The position numbers and the translations under genes are program-made. The notes under the pieces were generated by a model. It saw only the letters and a list, made by a program, of their open reading frames with translations. It was not told the origin of the DNA and made no database searches. Source: Candidula unifasciata (taxonomy: Eukaryota > Mollusca > Gastropoda > Stylommatophora > Geomitridae). From it: a DNA stretch of 64,000 bases. Location: positions 621,901 through 685,900 of the forward strand of contig CAJHNH020008432.1 of the NCBI GenBank assembly GCA_905116865.2, given 5' to 3'. Below are positions 1 to 61,142 of this stretch, piece by piece (position 1 is the stretch's first letter; every line of letters starts with the position of its first letter).

Positions 1-356
1 GCAGCGTTAGGACTGGCCCTGCAATGTCGGCCGAAAATATTGAATGTTGAATTAAAAATCGACATCGTAGAACTCGGGACACTGCCATAAGTGCTCCGTC
101 ACCATCTTCAACAGCAAACAAAGAGTTTATATTCCGATGGTACCAGTAACTGTCCGATTGTATATTCGTCAATGTCGGTCAATCTTTAGGACCTTATTGT
201 GACGCCGTCTTTATCGTCTCTGACCTAGCGCTTTTCTTGAGGCGGACAATACGTTCTCGAGCGTCTTCTTAGCTCTGCATAAGGCACATGCCGTTCATTG
301 GTCAAACGTCATTTGACCAGATTAGCGACAGAGAGTAACACATCGTAAGCAGATCT
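1..356. other. Unannotated leading sequence
   Basis: No coding region, repeat or RNA gene could be supported here. A short stretch near 41-80 resembles 32955-32990, which suggests a dispersed repeat fragment, but the match is too short to define a family. An upstream exon of the LRRC74-like gene could be here or outside the window; none was identified. Confidence 0.3.
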
Positions 357-616
357 AATGACAAAGCTCAACAATGCAGATGGATCACCACAGTTTGGTG
401 AGACTGATGCAGTTGGGGGTGACGAGAGGTTCTGGCAGAAGATCAAGGCTCAGAGGAAAGGCAAGACGGACATTTAATCAGAAAGCTACTGGCACCATTA
501 GTATCGGAACACTTCGCTGGCTGCTGAAGATGGAGACGGAGCGCTTATGGGAATGCCCTGGGTGCTGTGATGTCGGTTCTTGAATCAAATCAAATCAAAT
601 CAAATGACAAAGCTCA
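357..616 (+). mobile_element. Short retroposed insert with 14-bp target site duplications
   Basis: The 14-mer AATGACAAAGCTCA occurs at 357-370 and again at 603-616. The 232-bp insert between them ends in a short AATCA pentamer array (about 583-602). Flanking direct repeats plus a simple-repeat 3' tail are the signature of target-primed reverse transcription, so this is most likely a 5'-truncated LINE or a SINE inserted on the plus strand. A 69-codon open frame runs through it but has no family I recognise. Confidence 0.75.
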
Positions 617-659
617 GTTGAAGTGAAGCCAAACTTCTTGAGAGCACCACACACAGACA

Positions 660-832
660 CACAAAAAAGGGAAAAAAAAAGGGGGGGGGGGGGTCGGACC
701 TTGTGGAAGACAACATAGTAAAAGTGTGTTTTTTTAACATTAAAAATGCGACCATGTGTTACCAAAAAAAAAAGGGAGAGAAAAAAAGGTGGGGGTGGGG
801 TGTGTGGGGGGGGGGGGGTGGGGGTGAGTGAC
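660..832 (+). repeat. G-rich tract with G-quadruplex potential
   Basis: There is a 13-base G run at 681-693. A second block at about 789-827 holds several runs of four to thirteen guanines separated by single T or short TGTGT spacers. Four or more G runs this close can fold into a G-quadruplex on the plus strand. No gene overlaps it. Confidence 0.6.
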
Positions 833-1378
833 AGAAAACGTCATGACCAGGTACCATCTGATCTTGCAACGTCACTGCGGGTGACAGGAAATTTTGTGTG
901 TTTCGTCCTCTCACTCCTGTTATAGAAGGTTCTTAGAATTGTACTGGGTGATAAAACCGCGAAGAGTCCCTTGTGGTGTGATCTCTGAATGATATACACG
1001 GGATCTTTTGTAGAGATCTCATTTAAAATGCTTAATCAGGCTTCTTCCCATGTTACGATTTCCAGTATGATGTATCACTCCACTTGGTTGGACTCTTCAA
1101 TGCCACGATAAAAGGCTTGAAAAAATGCTCATTCTTTTTTTTTTCTTTCTCACTCTTTTATATAAATCTTTCCAAAATATAAATATACAAATATAGAAAA
1201 CCTCGACACTGGGCTACAATCAGGTATCAGTTAGACGACAAACGAAAAAGAAGAAGAAGCTCATTATAAATGGTGTTTTCTCAGTTTGTTTCTCTTGAAT
1301 TGTTTTGTCAACAGGAAAGCTGGAGCTGTCTGGATCAGTGGTAAAAAGCCAGATTTATTTGCTGAGCTGTGTATTCAG

Positions 1379-51067
<49,689 letters not shown>

Positions 51068-51087
<20 letters not shown>

Positions 51088-51550
51088 TCATCTATCCGTT
51101 ATTAGGATGAATAACTAATGATTTAACACTCTGTTTAGGTCATCCAAATTTTAGAGTATAGTGTTGACTAAGCAATCATTGTTATATTATAGTCACCCCT
51201 CCAATAATAGGATTATATCTAAGGAATCAACATTGCATCGTTGTCATCTATTCATTATTAGGCGGTTGACTAAGAAAACAACATTTCGCTGTAGTCTCCA
51301 ATCCATTTACTAGGGTGATAACTAAGAAAACAACATTCTGTTATTGTGGTCTATCAGTTACAAGGATTATGTCTAAGAAATTAACGTTCACTTTGGCCTC
51401 CTGTCTACACAGTACTAGGGTGCTAGTTAAAAAATCAACATTTTGTTTAGTCATCAATCCATTATTAGGACGACAGCTATGAAATTAATATTCCTTTGTA
51501 GTATTCTGTCAGTTGCTAGGACGAAGACTGAGAAATCAACAATCAATAGA
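51068..51550 (+). repeat. Degenerate minisatellite of about 50-58 bp units overlapping the stop codon
   Basis: About ten units share (A/T)CAACATTC, then TTGTAGTCATC, then ATTATTAGG, then AACTAAGAAA. Unit starts fall near 51072, 51123, 51172, 51215, 51275, 51328, 51376, 51430, 51482 and 51533. The first unit includes the final codons and stop of the host gene. The rest would be 3' UTR. Confidence 0.8.
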
Positions 51551-51637
51551 GCAGCCGAGCCCCGAACAAGAACATCCTAAGAGAGACTAATTAAGGGATG
51601 CTTCCCTGGAAGTCGGAGTGAATCTACCTGAGATGCG

Positions 51638-51766
51638 AAGGACCCAGGCCATAAATATAGCCTAGCGGCTGAACGGGGTTTCCGGGACCTTTTGTGATCC
51701 TCATCCACGTGGTGGCACTTTGTGTCACCGGGTGTTTATCACATGTGTGATGTCTTGGTGGGGTAC

Positions 51767-51768
<2 letters not shown>
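51638..51768 (-). repeat. Dispersed repeat D, copy 4, inverted and truncated
   Basis: AACGGGGTTTCCGGGACC, CATCCACGTGGTGGCACTTT and GATGTCTTGGTGGGGTA match the reverse complement of copies 1 and 2. It runs into a GA microsatellite. Confidence 0.7.
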
Positions 51769-51819
<51 letters not shown>

Positions 51820-51841
51820 AAGAGAAAGAGAGAGAGAGAAA

Positions 51842-51878
<37 letters not shown>
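51769..51878. repeat. GA microsatellite
   Basis: About 110 bp of GA repeat with AAAG and AAAAGG interruptions. Confidence 0.95.
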
Positions 51879-51879
51879 G

Positions 51880-52690
51880 AGAGAAGTCTCACACTCAAAG
51901 ACCAAAGTCAAGAAGTGGACGACACACATGACTTTCCGCAGGAATTTACAACTTTCGAATGTGAAAAAGAAGCAGAATCTCTTGATGCAGCACGTCATCC
52001 GTATATTTAGCTGTCATGGCCTAGGGGTTTCTAAGTGTAATGGTGGTGGCTTACAAGAGCTCATCAATCACACAGTCACAACATTGTCCTTTTATAAAGA
52101 ACACAAACTATGCCTGGGAAGTTCAGCAATTGGGTTAAGTGGAAAATAAACCCCACAAAATCAATCGAACGTTTCGGTCAAAGCCTTTATCGGCGTGTAG
52201 CAAGCCAAAATGGGGATAAATTCTAGACCCCAACCTCCACACAAGGGGGCCACGTTAATCATATTTTCCGAAATGAAATGGCTACCAACATTTTTAACAC
52301 ACACGCACGCATACACACACACACACACACGCACATACACACACAAACAGGTAAGTGTCAAGAAAGAAAACACATTCTTAGGACTGCTAAATAGTGGATT
52401 AACGACTTTACTGCATAAATGATGGCTCACAATAGCTTTGTGTATGTTTAATTCAATAGTAGCTATTGTATATGTGAATTAAGGTGCATACCCCTCAAAT
52501 ATTAAAGTCCCTTCTGTCCATACCCCTGTTCTGGAAGAGCAGACTAGGGAGATTTTAACCATAATGGGCAAGGGGAAAACTTGTAGCTAGGTCAGCAATA
52601 TCAGAATTGACAGCTGCCTGATGTTAATATTTTCTCCACTTAATCAGTGATGATCATACTATCAGTTGATAACATGTGGCAAATAGTAAT
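51880..52690. other. Intergenic sequence, nothing recognised
   Basis: A short CA array lies at about 52302-52345. No gene supported. Confidence 0.3.
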
Positions 52691-52694
52691 GTGG

Positions 52695-53347
52695 TTTCTC
52701 TTAATGGCACCCCACTCCAAGACGTGGAGTCTTACACATATTTAGGCAGTAATGTAGATAAAGATGGGGGAACTGATAGAGATATTAAAATGAGAATACA
52801 AAAGGCAGGAGGGGCTTTCATAGCACTATGAATAGCACTAGGGAATTTGTGGAGGTCAAAAGAAATTAAAAGAAATACTAAACTAAAAATTTTTAATTTT
52901 AATGTCAAATCAGTACTATTGTATGGGGCGGAAAAACATGGAGAACAACCAAGGCAATTACTAATAAATTACAGACATTCATTAACTGGTGCCTGCGCAG
53001 AATAGAGGGAATAAAATGGTATGATAGAATAACTAATGTAGAACTTTGGGAGAGAACTAAACAGGCTCCAGTGGACCAAGAGGTGAGGAAAAGACGCTGG
53101 CGTTGGATAGGGCACACACTGAGAAAACAGGAGGACAGCATAACTAGAATCTCTTTGCATTGGAACCCACAGGGGCATAGGAATAAAGGAAAAAAATACA
53201 TGGAGAAGAGAGCTGGAGAATGAGGTTAGAAAGATTGGGAGGACATGGGGAGGGCTCCATGCAATGGCGAAGGATAGAACGACTTGGCGTGAGTTGGTTG
53301 AGGGCCTATGCTCCATTGGGGGATAGAAAGGCAGAAGAAGAAGAAGA
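52695..53347 (+). mobile_element. Degraded LINE RT C-terminal region with GAA tail
   Basis: A broken reading gives PLQDVESYTYLGSNVDKDGG, SVLLYGAEKHGE and KRRWRWIGHTLRKQEDSI, then AKDRTTWRELVEGLCSIG, ending in a short AGAAGAAGAAGAAG tail (about 53332-53346). YLGS...D and LLYGAE...W are the post-palm motifs of RTE/Jockey-type LINEs. Several stops and frame changes are present. Confidence 0.75.
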
Positions 53348-53349
53348 AG

Positions 53350-54365
53350 TACTGCCGGCGTTTAATGTTGGGTGTGTAGTTGTAGGTTTAGTGTTGCCTA
53401 GCATGCAGTAGCATTATTTTCTTTGTGATTATCTCAGGTTTAAGAGAAACTTATAACTGTGTACTATGCAGCTGCACTGTTTTGTGTCCTTATATTATTC
53501 ACTCAATAAAAGTAGTCTTTGAATCGATCGTTTGTCTAGTCATTAAATTAGCTTTTCATTGTTGCTTCAGTTTTAAATAGCATTAGTTTCAGTGTCTTTA
53601 GTAGAACATTCTGCCTGCCACTGCCTTGGTTTCCGTACCTGTTGTTGCCTCTTTCCTAGCAAGTTTTCACATTTTTCTTTATCGATACATAAATCGTGCA
53701 TTACTTACAATCCGAAACAGTCATAACACTCACGCTATATAGTAGATTGTGTGACATTACAATTTGTGCCTTCCATGATTGCAATACGTAGGAATCACAC
53801 TTCAAAGATGTGTATCAAATCGATAAGAATCTCAGTATGTCCCATTCAGCCATATCAATGCTCCAGACTGTTACGAAGTAACCTGGCATCAAACAGCACG
53901 TTCAGTTGTTTCTAATTGTGTTTTCCTAACTTCTTCTGCGTAAATTGTTCAGTGAATGCATCCACTTTTGTTAATATTAGCTCCAATGTAAAGACCCCTT
54001 CTGTCGTCACTTTCCAAATACTCGGAGGTCCCTTTTCGGTTGTCCATTTCATTGTATACAGTCTACTTTAAAACTATGACTCCGAGGCTTTAAGTCAGTT
54101 TGTGGGCTGCTTACACTCAATGACTTATGCATCCCGTTTGCAGTGGCAGATAGGGTCATAGGGTCTCTAATATAAAGAAAACATGTGATTGGGGTGGGGG
54201 GGGGAGCAAGCAGGGTGAGGGATCTTCCGTTTACAAAATTCCGGACTGGAAGAGGCGGGAGGGGGGGGGGGGGGGACACATTGGGATGTAAGGATCGCTT
54301 AAGTGCGTAAAAATGACTATGATTATTATAACAAATTCGAGCGGCCTGTTGGAAACGGGGGGGGG
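53350..54365. other. Intergenic sequence with poly-G runs
   Basis: G runs lie at about 54195-54204, 54259-54275 and 54358-54369. No gene supported. An AATAAA at about 53505 is the first good polyadenylation signal seen downstream of the host gene, but it lies beyond a LINE fragment. Confidence 0.3.
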
Positions 54366-54368
54366 GGG

Positions 54369-55655
54369 GACTGGAGCCTGTCATGATAACCGATTTATGA
54401 CAAAAGAGAACTGAAACCTGTCATGGCAACCGATTTATGAGAAAAGAAAACTGGAACCTGTCATGACAACCAATTTTTGAGAAAAGAGAATTATAACCTG
54501 TCATGACAGGTTATAGTTCCTTTTTCTCATAAATCGGTTGTCATGGCAGGTTCCGGTTCTTTTTTCTCATAAATCGTTTGTCATGACAGGTTATAATTCT
54601 CTTTTCTCAAAAATTGGTTGTCATGACAGGTTCCAGTTTTCTTTTCTCATAAATCGGTTGCCATGACAGGTTTCAGTTCTCTTTTGTCATAAATCGGTTA
54701 TCATGACAGGCTCCAGTCGTCTTTTGTCATAAATCGGTTGTCGTGTCAGTTTCTATAATCGTTTGTCATGACAGGTTATAATTCTCTTTTCTCAAAAATT
54801 GGTTGTCATGACAGGTTCCAGTTTTCTTTTCTCATAAATCGGTTGCCATGACAGGTTTCAGTTCTCTTTTGTCAAAAATCGGTTATCATAACAGGCTCCA
54901 GTTGTTTTTTGTCATAAATCGGTTGTCATGACAGGTTCCAGTTCTCTTTCTCATAAATCGGTGTCATGACATCATGACAGGTTCGAGTTCTCTTTTGTCA
55001 TAAATCGGTTGTCATGACATTATGACAGGTTCCAGTTCTCTTTTGTCATAAATCGGTTGTCATTACATCATGACAGGGTCGAGTTGTCTTTTGTCATAAA
55101 TCGGTTGTCATCACAGGTTCTAGTTCTCTTTTGTCATAAATCGGTTGTCATGACAGGTTCCGGTTCTCTTTTGTCATAAATCGGTTGTCATGACAGGTTT
55201 CTGTTCTATTTTCTCATAGATCGGTTGTATTGATAGTTCATTGTTCTCTTTTCTCATAAATCGGTTGCCATGACAGCTTCCAGTTGTTTTCTTATAAATC
55301 AGTTGTCATGACAGGTTTCAGTTGTCTTTTCTTATAAATCAATTGTCATGACAGGTCTATGTTCTCTTTTCTCGTAGATCGGTTGTCATGACAGGTTTCT
55401 GTTCTCTTATCTCATAAATCGTTTGTCATGACAGGTTCTAGTTCTCTTTTGTCATAAATCGGTTGTCATGACAGGTTCCAGTTGTCTTTTGTCAAAAATC
55501 GGTTATCATGACAGGTTCTAGTTCTCTTTTTTCATAAATCGGTTGCTATGACAGGTTCCAGTTGTCTTTTGTCAAAAATCGGTTATCATGACAGGTTCCA
55601 GTTGTCTTTTGTCATAAAACGGTTATCATGACAGGTTCCAGTTCTCTCATAATTC
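54369..55655 (+). repeat. 40-bp minisatellite with internal inverted segment
   Basis: About thirty units match TTCTCTTTTGTCATAAATCG followed by GTTGTCATGACAGGTTCCAG. Each unit contains the palindrome TGTCATGACA. The first 139 bp (54369-54507) are the exact reverse complement of 54580-54718, and 54765-54903 is a direct copy with three differences. A perfect 24-bp palindrome is centred at 54503/54504. Confidence 0.95.
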
Positions 55656-55659
55656 TCAT

Positions 55660-56435
55660 AAAAGGACTATTGTCTCCTTTTTTATGTTTGTCATTAATGT
55701 TTATTTAAAGTATTTTGGTCCTTAAATTACAATTAGTGAAATGTATTGCGGTAACACGAACAAGGATAAATTTTCGACTGTGTACACTCGTAAAATGTGT
55801 AAGAAACTTTGAACATGGACTTATGAGTGGATTCAGTCAGGAGGGGCGAAAGAGAATGACGTGAATACAATTAGTTTGCTAAGGGAACAGTTGGTATCTA
55901 CACCTCATGATACCTACTGCGGGAGACAGTGCATCTATGAATTCGCCCTATGTGCTCCTGTGCTATTCCTAAATCAGTAATAAGTCCTCCCATGAACGAC
56001 AGTGTTGACCATTGTTGACACGTTAATTTGATTGCAGTGTATCAGCCAAATATAATAAAAATCGAACCAGCGCAGGTGCGTCACCACAAAGAAATCATGC
56101 AAAAAAAGGAGAGGGGGAGGAGTCAACCCACTTTACAATAATCTAAGTGCTCAAGAGGATTAAACCTTGTTTAACTGTATACTAATAGTAATAATAATAG
56201 TAAAAATAATTATAATAGGTATTACGCACTGAATGGCCAAAAAAAAAAAAAAAATTTTGCATTTGAATAATTTGAAATGTATAAATAAATACTTTAAAGG
56301 AAAAACCTCACATAGCTGGCTGTTGGGGGAAAATGGTGGGGTGGGGGGGGGGGGGCAATATTAACCGACTTAAATATCTTCGAGTCGGTCTAGAAGGACG
56401 CCGAGTATTCAGGAATATCACCTTTATATATATAA
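55660..56435. other. Intergenic sequence, nothing recognised
   Basis: AT-rich sequence with short A and G runs; no gene or element supported. Confidence 0.3.
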
Positions 56436-56870
56436 ATATACTAGCTGTACCCGGCCACGCGTTGCTGTGGCGTAATTTGGCTACATAGAAAATAGAGAAC
56501 ATAGAAATGTGTCTTCGCTTCACGCTAGCGATGTACAGTGCAACAGCTAAACCACAGCTAATAAAACTTTGAGTGGGTAAGGCAGTTACTGTAACTTAAA
56601 TCTATCTCAGTAAACAGTTTATTGTAACCACCCATCCCCCAGTTCACATACTATTTTCTCCTTCATCGAAGTAGCTGGAAAAATTACCCTAGTGAAAAGC
56701 AATGAAAAGAGGAAAAATACACCATAATTAAGAAATGAGCACATTTGCTAATTGCTGTAAACAACCCTGCACGCGTTGCTACAATAGAAAGTGAATTGAA
56801 AGGAAAATCGCTTTAACAAAATGTAATTATATTGGATCATTGTGCCGGTAATTTAACATTAAAAATGTGT

Positions 56871-58813
56871 TTACTGAAGTGCTTTTGGGTAAACAATGTT
56901 CTTTGTTCTTCCGTCTAGCGCGTACACAAATAAATTAGAAGGTTTTCCGACGCGTGAACAGGCCACATATAGCTGTCTATGTGAAAAGCATGGATGTTCC
57001 AAACGTAGTCCACACACTTGTAGGGATTGTCCCTGTGATTTGTTTATGGTCATTACAAAGGCGAGTCGCACCGGAAACTGCAAGCGTCTGAATTCAAATG
57101 GCATGTTTGTTGGAATCATTGGGATGCGTGGCAAAAGTATATTCTCGCCCTTAAATTTCCCATTTAAAATTGTACCTTCGATGATATTGAGCATCAGCCT
57201 TTTCACTGAAAGCCTGGTACCATTGCAAAGACGTGGCGGGTTGATATTTCTGAGAAGAATGATGGGCACGCCAATTTTCACGGTTAAAATGTGGGGTGGC
57301 ATGCCTGGCAAATCAAGTGAATTTAAGAACTCAGTTGGATAATTAACAATTTCGTCCTGATTCATTACAGTATCGATAGACTTATACGTTGTCACACCGC
57401 CTGGTAAATTGTCTTAGATGTTCGGATTCATGGCAACTCGCGATCGAAAAGGTTGTTTGCAGATTGTTCTGGTGGAGCCAGTCCCACCTGAACCAGTGCT
57501 TTGTTAGTTATTGTCAAACATATGTCCTCAATGCAAACAAATGCCTCATTATATACATTTGGTATGAATTGAAGGTCCTGATCATGCTTCGTTTAACGCC
57601 AGGATGTCTTCACTCATGTAGTCTTTGTATTTTTCCCAAAGCTCTTTTGGAATGAATGGGAAGCAAGTTGTTGATATTATTGCAAATAATATGCGCATTT
57701 GCTGTGGTCGAGCAGTATTCGAAGCATCAGCGAGTGAAGTGTCCCAATGTGCATCATTTTCAAGAAGATTTAATTCTTGGCAACCTTCACGGTAAGTAGC
57801 GCATACTTTACCATAAACTGTTCTCAAGTCCTGGAAGGATGCCGGTCCCCGTTTGTTGATTAAAAGTAATCGCAAGTAAAAGCAATCTGCATTTTTGGGA
57901 TGAACAGTGTACAGACGGCCTAAAATATCAGTAGAATATAAATTAAGATGTCCGTCAACCGCTTGACCTTGCTTGCAACGTTGAAACTTTTTAGCTGATG
58001 CATTCCATGTGTAGTATATTGGCAGGTCAGAGTAAAGCAGTGTCTTTGCAAACATATCTCTACACAATGAGAAAAATCAGTTAACGTGGTTGGCGGTGGT
58101 ATCAATGCTCGTGCATGTGCATTTTCTGTAGTGAAGTACACGCGCTGTCCATTATCAAGGTGCACTGCCAAATGAACAACTGCTGGATGTCATTCATGAA
58201 TTGGAAATGACAAAATGCGCCATACCGCTTCATTGCTACTAATGTAGCGCCCCAGCTGATATTGCTTGATTTCATCGATAGATGCAGCTGCATGTCCCAC
58301 TCCAAAGACTGCCATATCGCCTCCTTTGTTGACATATTTGCAAATGTACTTATGTTTGCCAAGAAATGTGTCGACTGGCCTGTGTCACCTACTACCAATG
58401 ATGATAATGGTTCGGGTGGTGAATGTAATACTGGCCATTTAACTTTTCCACAAGCGCAGCACATACCCGGCGTGTCATTCTTAAATTTAAAGGCACTGCA
58501 ATGTACGCACAATTTATCCATTTTGCCAATAAGCGAGAGTGGATGAAGACCAATCATAATTGCTGGTGTAATGGAATGCACCAAGATTCAAATCAACATG
58601 CAGTGTTCGCCTGGATAAAGTAGTGCGCATTTGAACGTTTTCGAGTCTTGCTTTCCGTTGCTGGTCTGATTGAGATGAACGGGCTTCAGCAGTGCGCACT
58701 CGAATGGTTTCCAGTCTTACCTCACGTTGCTCCTCTGTTTCTGAAGCAATTAATGCCCTCCTCTTGCGTGTTTTAGGTGTAGATGGGCCAATCGCTTGTC
58801 GTTTGGGAAGCAT
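56871..58813 (-). pseudogene. Broken Helitron replicase-helicase (Rep region and helicase core deleted)
   Basis: Order on the minus strand: an N-terminal basic repeat region (58813-58600; SETEEQREVRLETIRVRTAE); a zinc-binding segment LCVHCSAFKFKN...MCCACGKVKW (about 58525-58430); SNEAVWRILSFPIHE (about 58236-58190); HLDNGQRVYFTTENAHARAL (about 58170-58110); YYTWNASAKKFQRCKQGQAV...LYTVHPKNADCFYLRLLLIN...GPASFQDLRTVYG (58067-57582); and the Pif1-type helicase C-terminus with [20 protein letters not shown] and [11 protein letters not shown] (57395-56871). The HUH nuclease region and most helicase motifs are missing, and frame changes separate the pieces. Confidence 0.85.
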
Positions 58814-60318
58814 AACTGCAAATTTTGTGAGCGCTGATCATCAGTAGCTTGTTTATCCTCATGATGAAAGTTGACTTGAAGTATCGCTGAAATAAATGAA
58901 AATATGAGCATGAGATAACAATCTATTTTGACTCAAGAGGAAATGCATAGAAACTGGGCAGCAAATAGTAAGAAAAGGAGGTATATAAGACAATATGAGA
59001 AAGCCAACAGATAATGTGCATACATTTATCATTGTGGGATTTAAGGAGTGGTCCACACATGTATTTGAAGTTAAAAAAATGTATATATTGACTGATGTCA
59101 CTGGAAATAAATGCACTCACCTGTTGAGATATTTCTAGATTCTAACACTGACCTGAGACGGAATGTCATGTAAATTTATATACTACTTTAGAATAACAGA
59201 AGAAAGCCAACCAAAACTGTTGTACCAATGAGTATGAGAAAGATAACAGATAATGATTAATCTTTTTCTTCTTCTTCGCGTTCAACAGCTGTACACTTTG
59301 TCGGAAAGTTCTGGTTGCTCGTCCACTACTGAACTGCAGTCCTGCTCCAGAACCAGAGTGTTGCGTGTGCATCAGTTTTACAGATCTCATTCTCTTGAAT
59401 ACAGACTGTTGGTTCCTTGCCTCTCTGGCAGATGCACTCTGACTTCAAAGGAGGCTTCCCAATTAGTCGACTCTTACGACATGCTTTTGGGGAGGCAGTG
59501 GGTCTATTCTTGTTTTCCGGACAATGGGACCCCGGAACCCACACGGGGAATAATGATAATGTGTATATATTTATCAATGCGGGATTTACGAAGTGGTGCA
59601 CACTTGTTTGAAGTAAACAAAAAACATGTACATACTGGTTTGCAGTCTCACCTCACGTTGCTCGTCTGTTTCTGAAGCAAAAAATGCCATTCTCTTGCGT
59701 GTTTTAGTTGTAGATGGGCCAATCGTTTGTCGTTTGGGAAGCATAACTGCAAATTTTGTGAGCGCTGATCATCAGTAGCTTGTTCATCCTCATGATGAAA
59801 GTTGACTTGAAGTATCGCTGAAATAAATGAAAATATGAGCATGAGATAACAATCTATTTTGACTCAAGAAGAAATGCATAGAAACTTGGCAGCAAATAGT
59901 AAGAAAAGGCGGTATATAAGACAATATGAGAAAGCCAACAGATAATGTGCATACATTTATCATTGTGGGATTTAAGAAGTGGTCCACACATGTATTTGAA
60001 GTTAAAAAAATGTACATAATGGCTGATGTCACTGTAATAAATGCGCTCACCTGTTGAGATATTTCTAGATTCTAACACTGACCTGAGAAGAATGTCGTGT
60101 AAATTTATATAATTCGTTTGAAGAACAGAAGAAAGCCAACAAAAACTGTGTACTACTTGTGGTACTCATGGGTATCGGGTATGCGAAAGACGATAATAGT
60201 TAATGATAATGTGTATACATTTATCATTGTGGGATTTAAGAAGTGGTCCACATTTGTTTGAAGTAAACAAAAAACATGTACATACTGACTAATGTTACTT
60301 AAATAAATGCTCTTACCT
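58704..60318 (-). repeat. Direct duplications in the Helitron 5' region
   Basis: About 550 bp at 58704-59255 recur, with few changes, at 59635-60200, an offset of 931 bp. A shorter module of about 115 bp containing TTTATCATTGTGGGATTTAA occurs at about 59010, 59556, 59940 and 60203. The duplicated block includes the start of the replicase N-terminus (TGTCGTTTGGGAAGCATAAC in both). Confidence 0.85.
59415..59555 (+). repeat. Dispersed repeat E, copy 2, inside the Helitron
   Basis: TTAGTCGACTCTTACGACAT, GCTTTTGGGGAGGCAGTGGG and AATGGGACCCCGGAACCCAC resemble 40860-40970. It lies between the two Helitron duplications, so it was inserted or captured there. Confidence 0.5.
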
Positions 60319-60644
60319 TTTTATATATTTCTTGATAACACAACTAAAAACCGATAGCCATTTTCCTTGCGGGCGGATGTTGACAATAGAGCGTCACTAC
60401 TGCGCATGCACGGTAAATCGATCCCACGTAACGTGGCTATAATTAGAAATCACTAAAGTTATAAATATTAGTTTCGAATATTATGGCATAAATTGTGGTC
60501 ACTTATCTCTAACAGTGACAGGTTGAATTTCAAACCATGATGGTTCAACATCCGGTATCAAAACAAACATATCCTGAAAATTTCAGCTAAATTAGTTCAG
60601 TAGTTTCCGAGTCTATAGGGGGCAAACAAACACACAAACATTGA

Positions 60645-60658
60645 TTTATATATATATT

Positions 60659-60748
<90 letters not shown>

Positions 60749-60772
60749 TATATATACATATATATATATAAA
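60645..60772. repeat. AT microsatellite at the Helitron 5' flank
   Basis: About 125 bp of TA repeat with ATTTATATATACAT interruptions. Confidence 0.95.
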
Positions 60773-60821
60773 TTCAAACAAACAATTTAAAGGATTTATA
60801 GTTGTGTATCAGACTTGGACA

Positions 60822-60884
<63 letters not shown>

Positions 60885-60897
60885 ATACACACACAAA
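60822..60897. repeat. CT then CA microsatellite
   Basis: CT repeat at about 60824-60854, continuing as a CA array to about 60895. Confidence 0.95.
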
Positions 60898-61110
60898 CTA
60901 GGTAGGAAAATATTAACTATACAAATTAGACATCAAAGAAGGGCTGCAGATGTGACCAGAAAAGATAACATTAGAAAAGATATCAACAGAGAAAATGTTG
61001 GCACACAAGTTGCATTCAAAGACAGCAAATCAAATGGTTTGACTACTTAGAGAGAATGCCCTGTGACCGATATAAATAGAAGGCAACTACCAACAGAGAA
61101 GAAGGAAGAG
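60898..61110 (+). mobile_element. Degraded LINE 3' end
   Basis: A conceptual reading gives QIRHQRRAADVTRKDNIRKD and QIKWFDYLERMPCDRY, the same C-terminal LINE motif as at 17945 and 45725, in plus orientation. It lies tail-to-tail with the minus-strand LINE that follows. Confidence 0.6.
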
Positions 61111-61142
61111 AACATAAGGTAGACCAAGAAAAAAAATGCAAG

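Larger units (their letters stand above)
56441..60644 (-). mobile_element. Helitron with readable termini, non-autonomous by deletion
   Basis: On the minus strand the element starts A|TC at 60644 (TCAATGTTTGTGTGTTTG) and ends CTAG|T at 56441. The 3' hairpin GCCACAGCAACGCGTGGC lies about 9 bp before CTAG. These are the defining Helitron ends (5' TC, 3' CTRR with a nearby hairpin, insertion between A and T). The flanks are TATA-rich. Inside, on the same strand, are pieces of a Helitron replicase-helicase. The 5' 1.8 kb contain long direct duplications. Confidence 0.85.

Noticed and set aside
54369..55655. CRISPR-like array of regularly spaced repeats
   Set aside because: The whole 40-bp unit repeats and there are no unique spacers; the genome is eukaryotic. 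It is a minisatellite.
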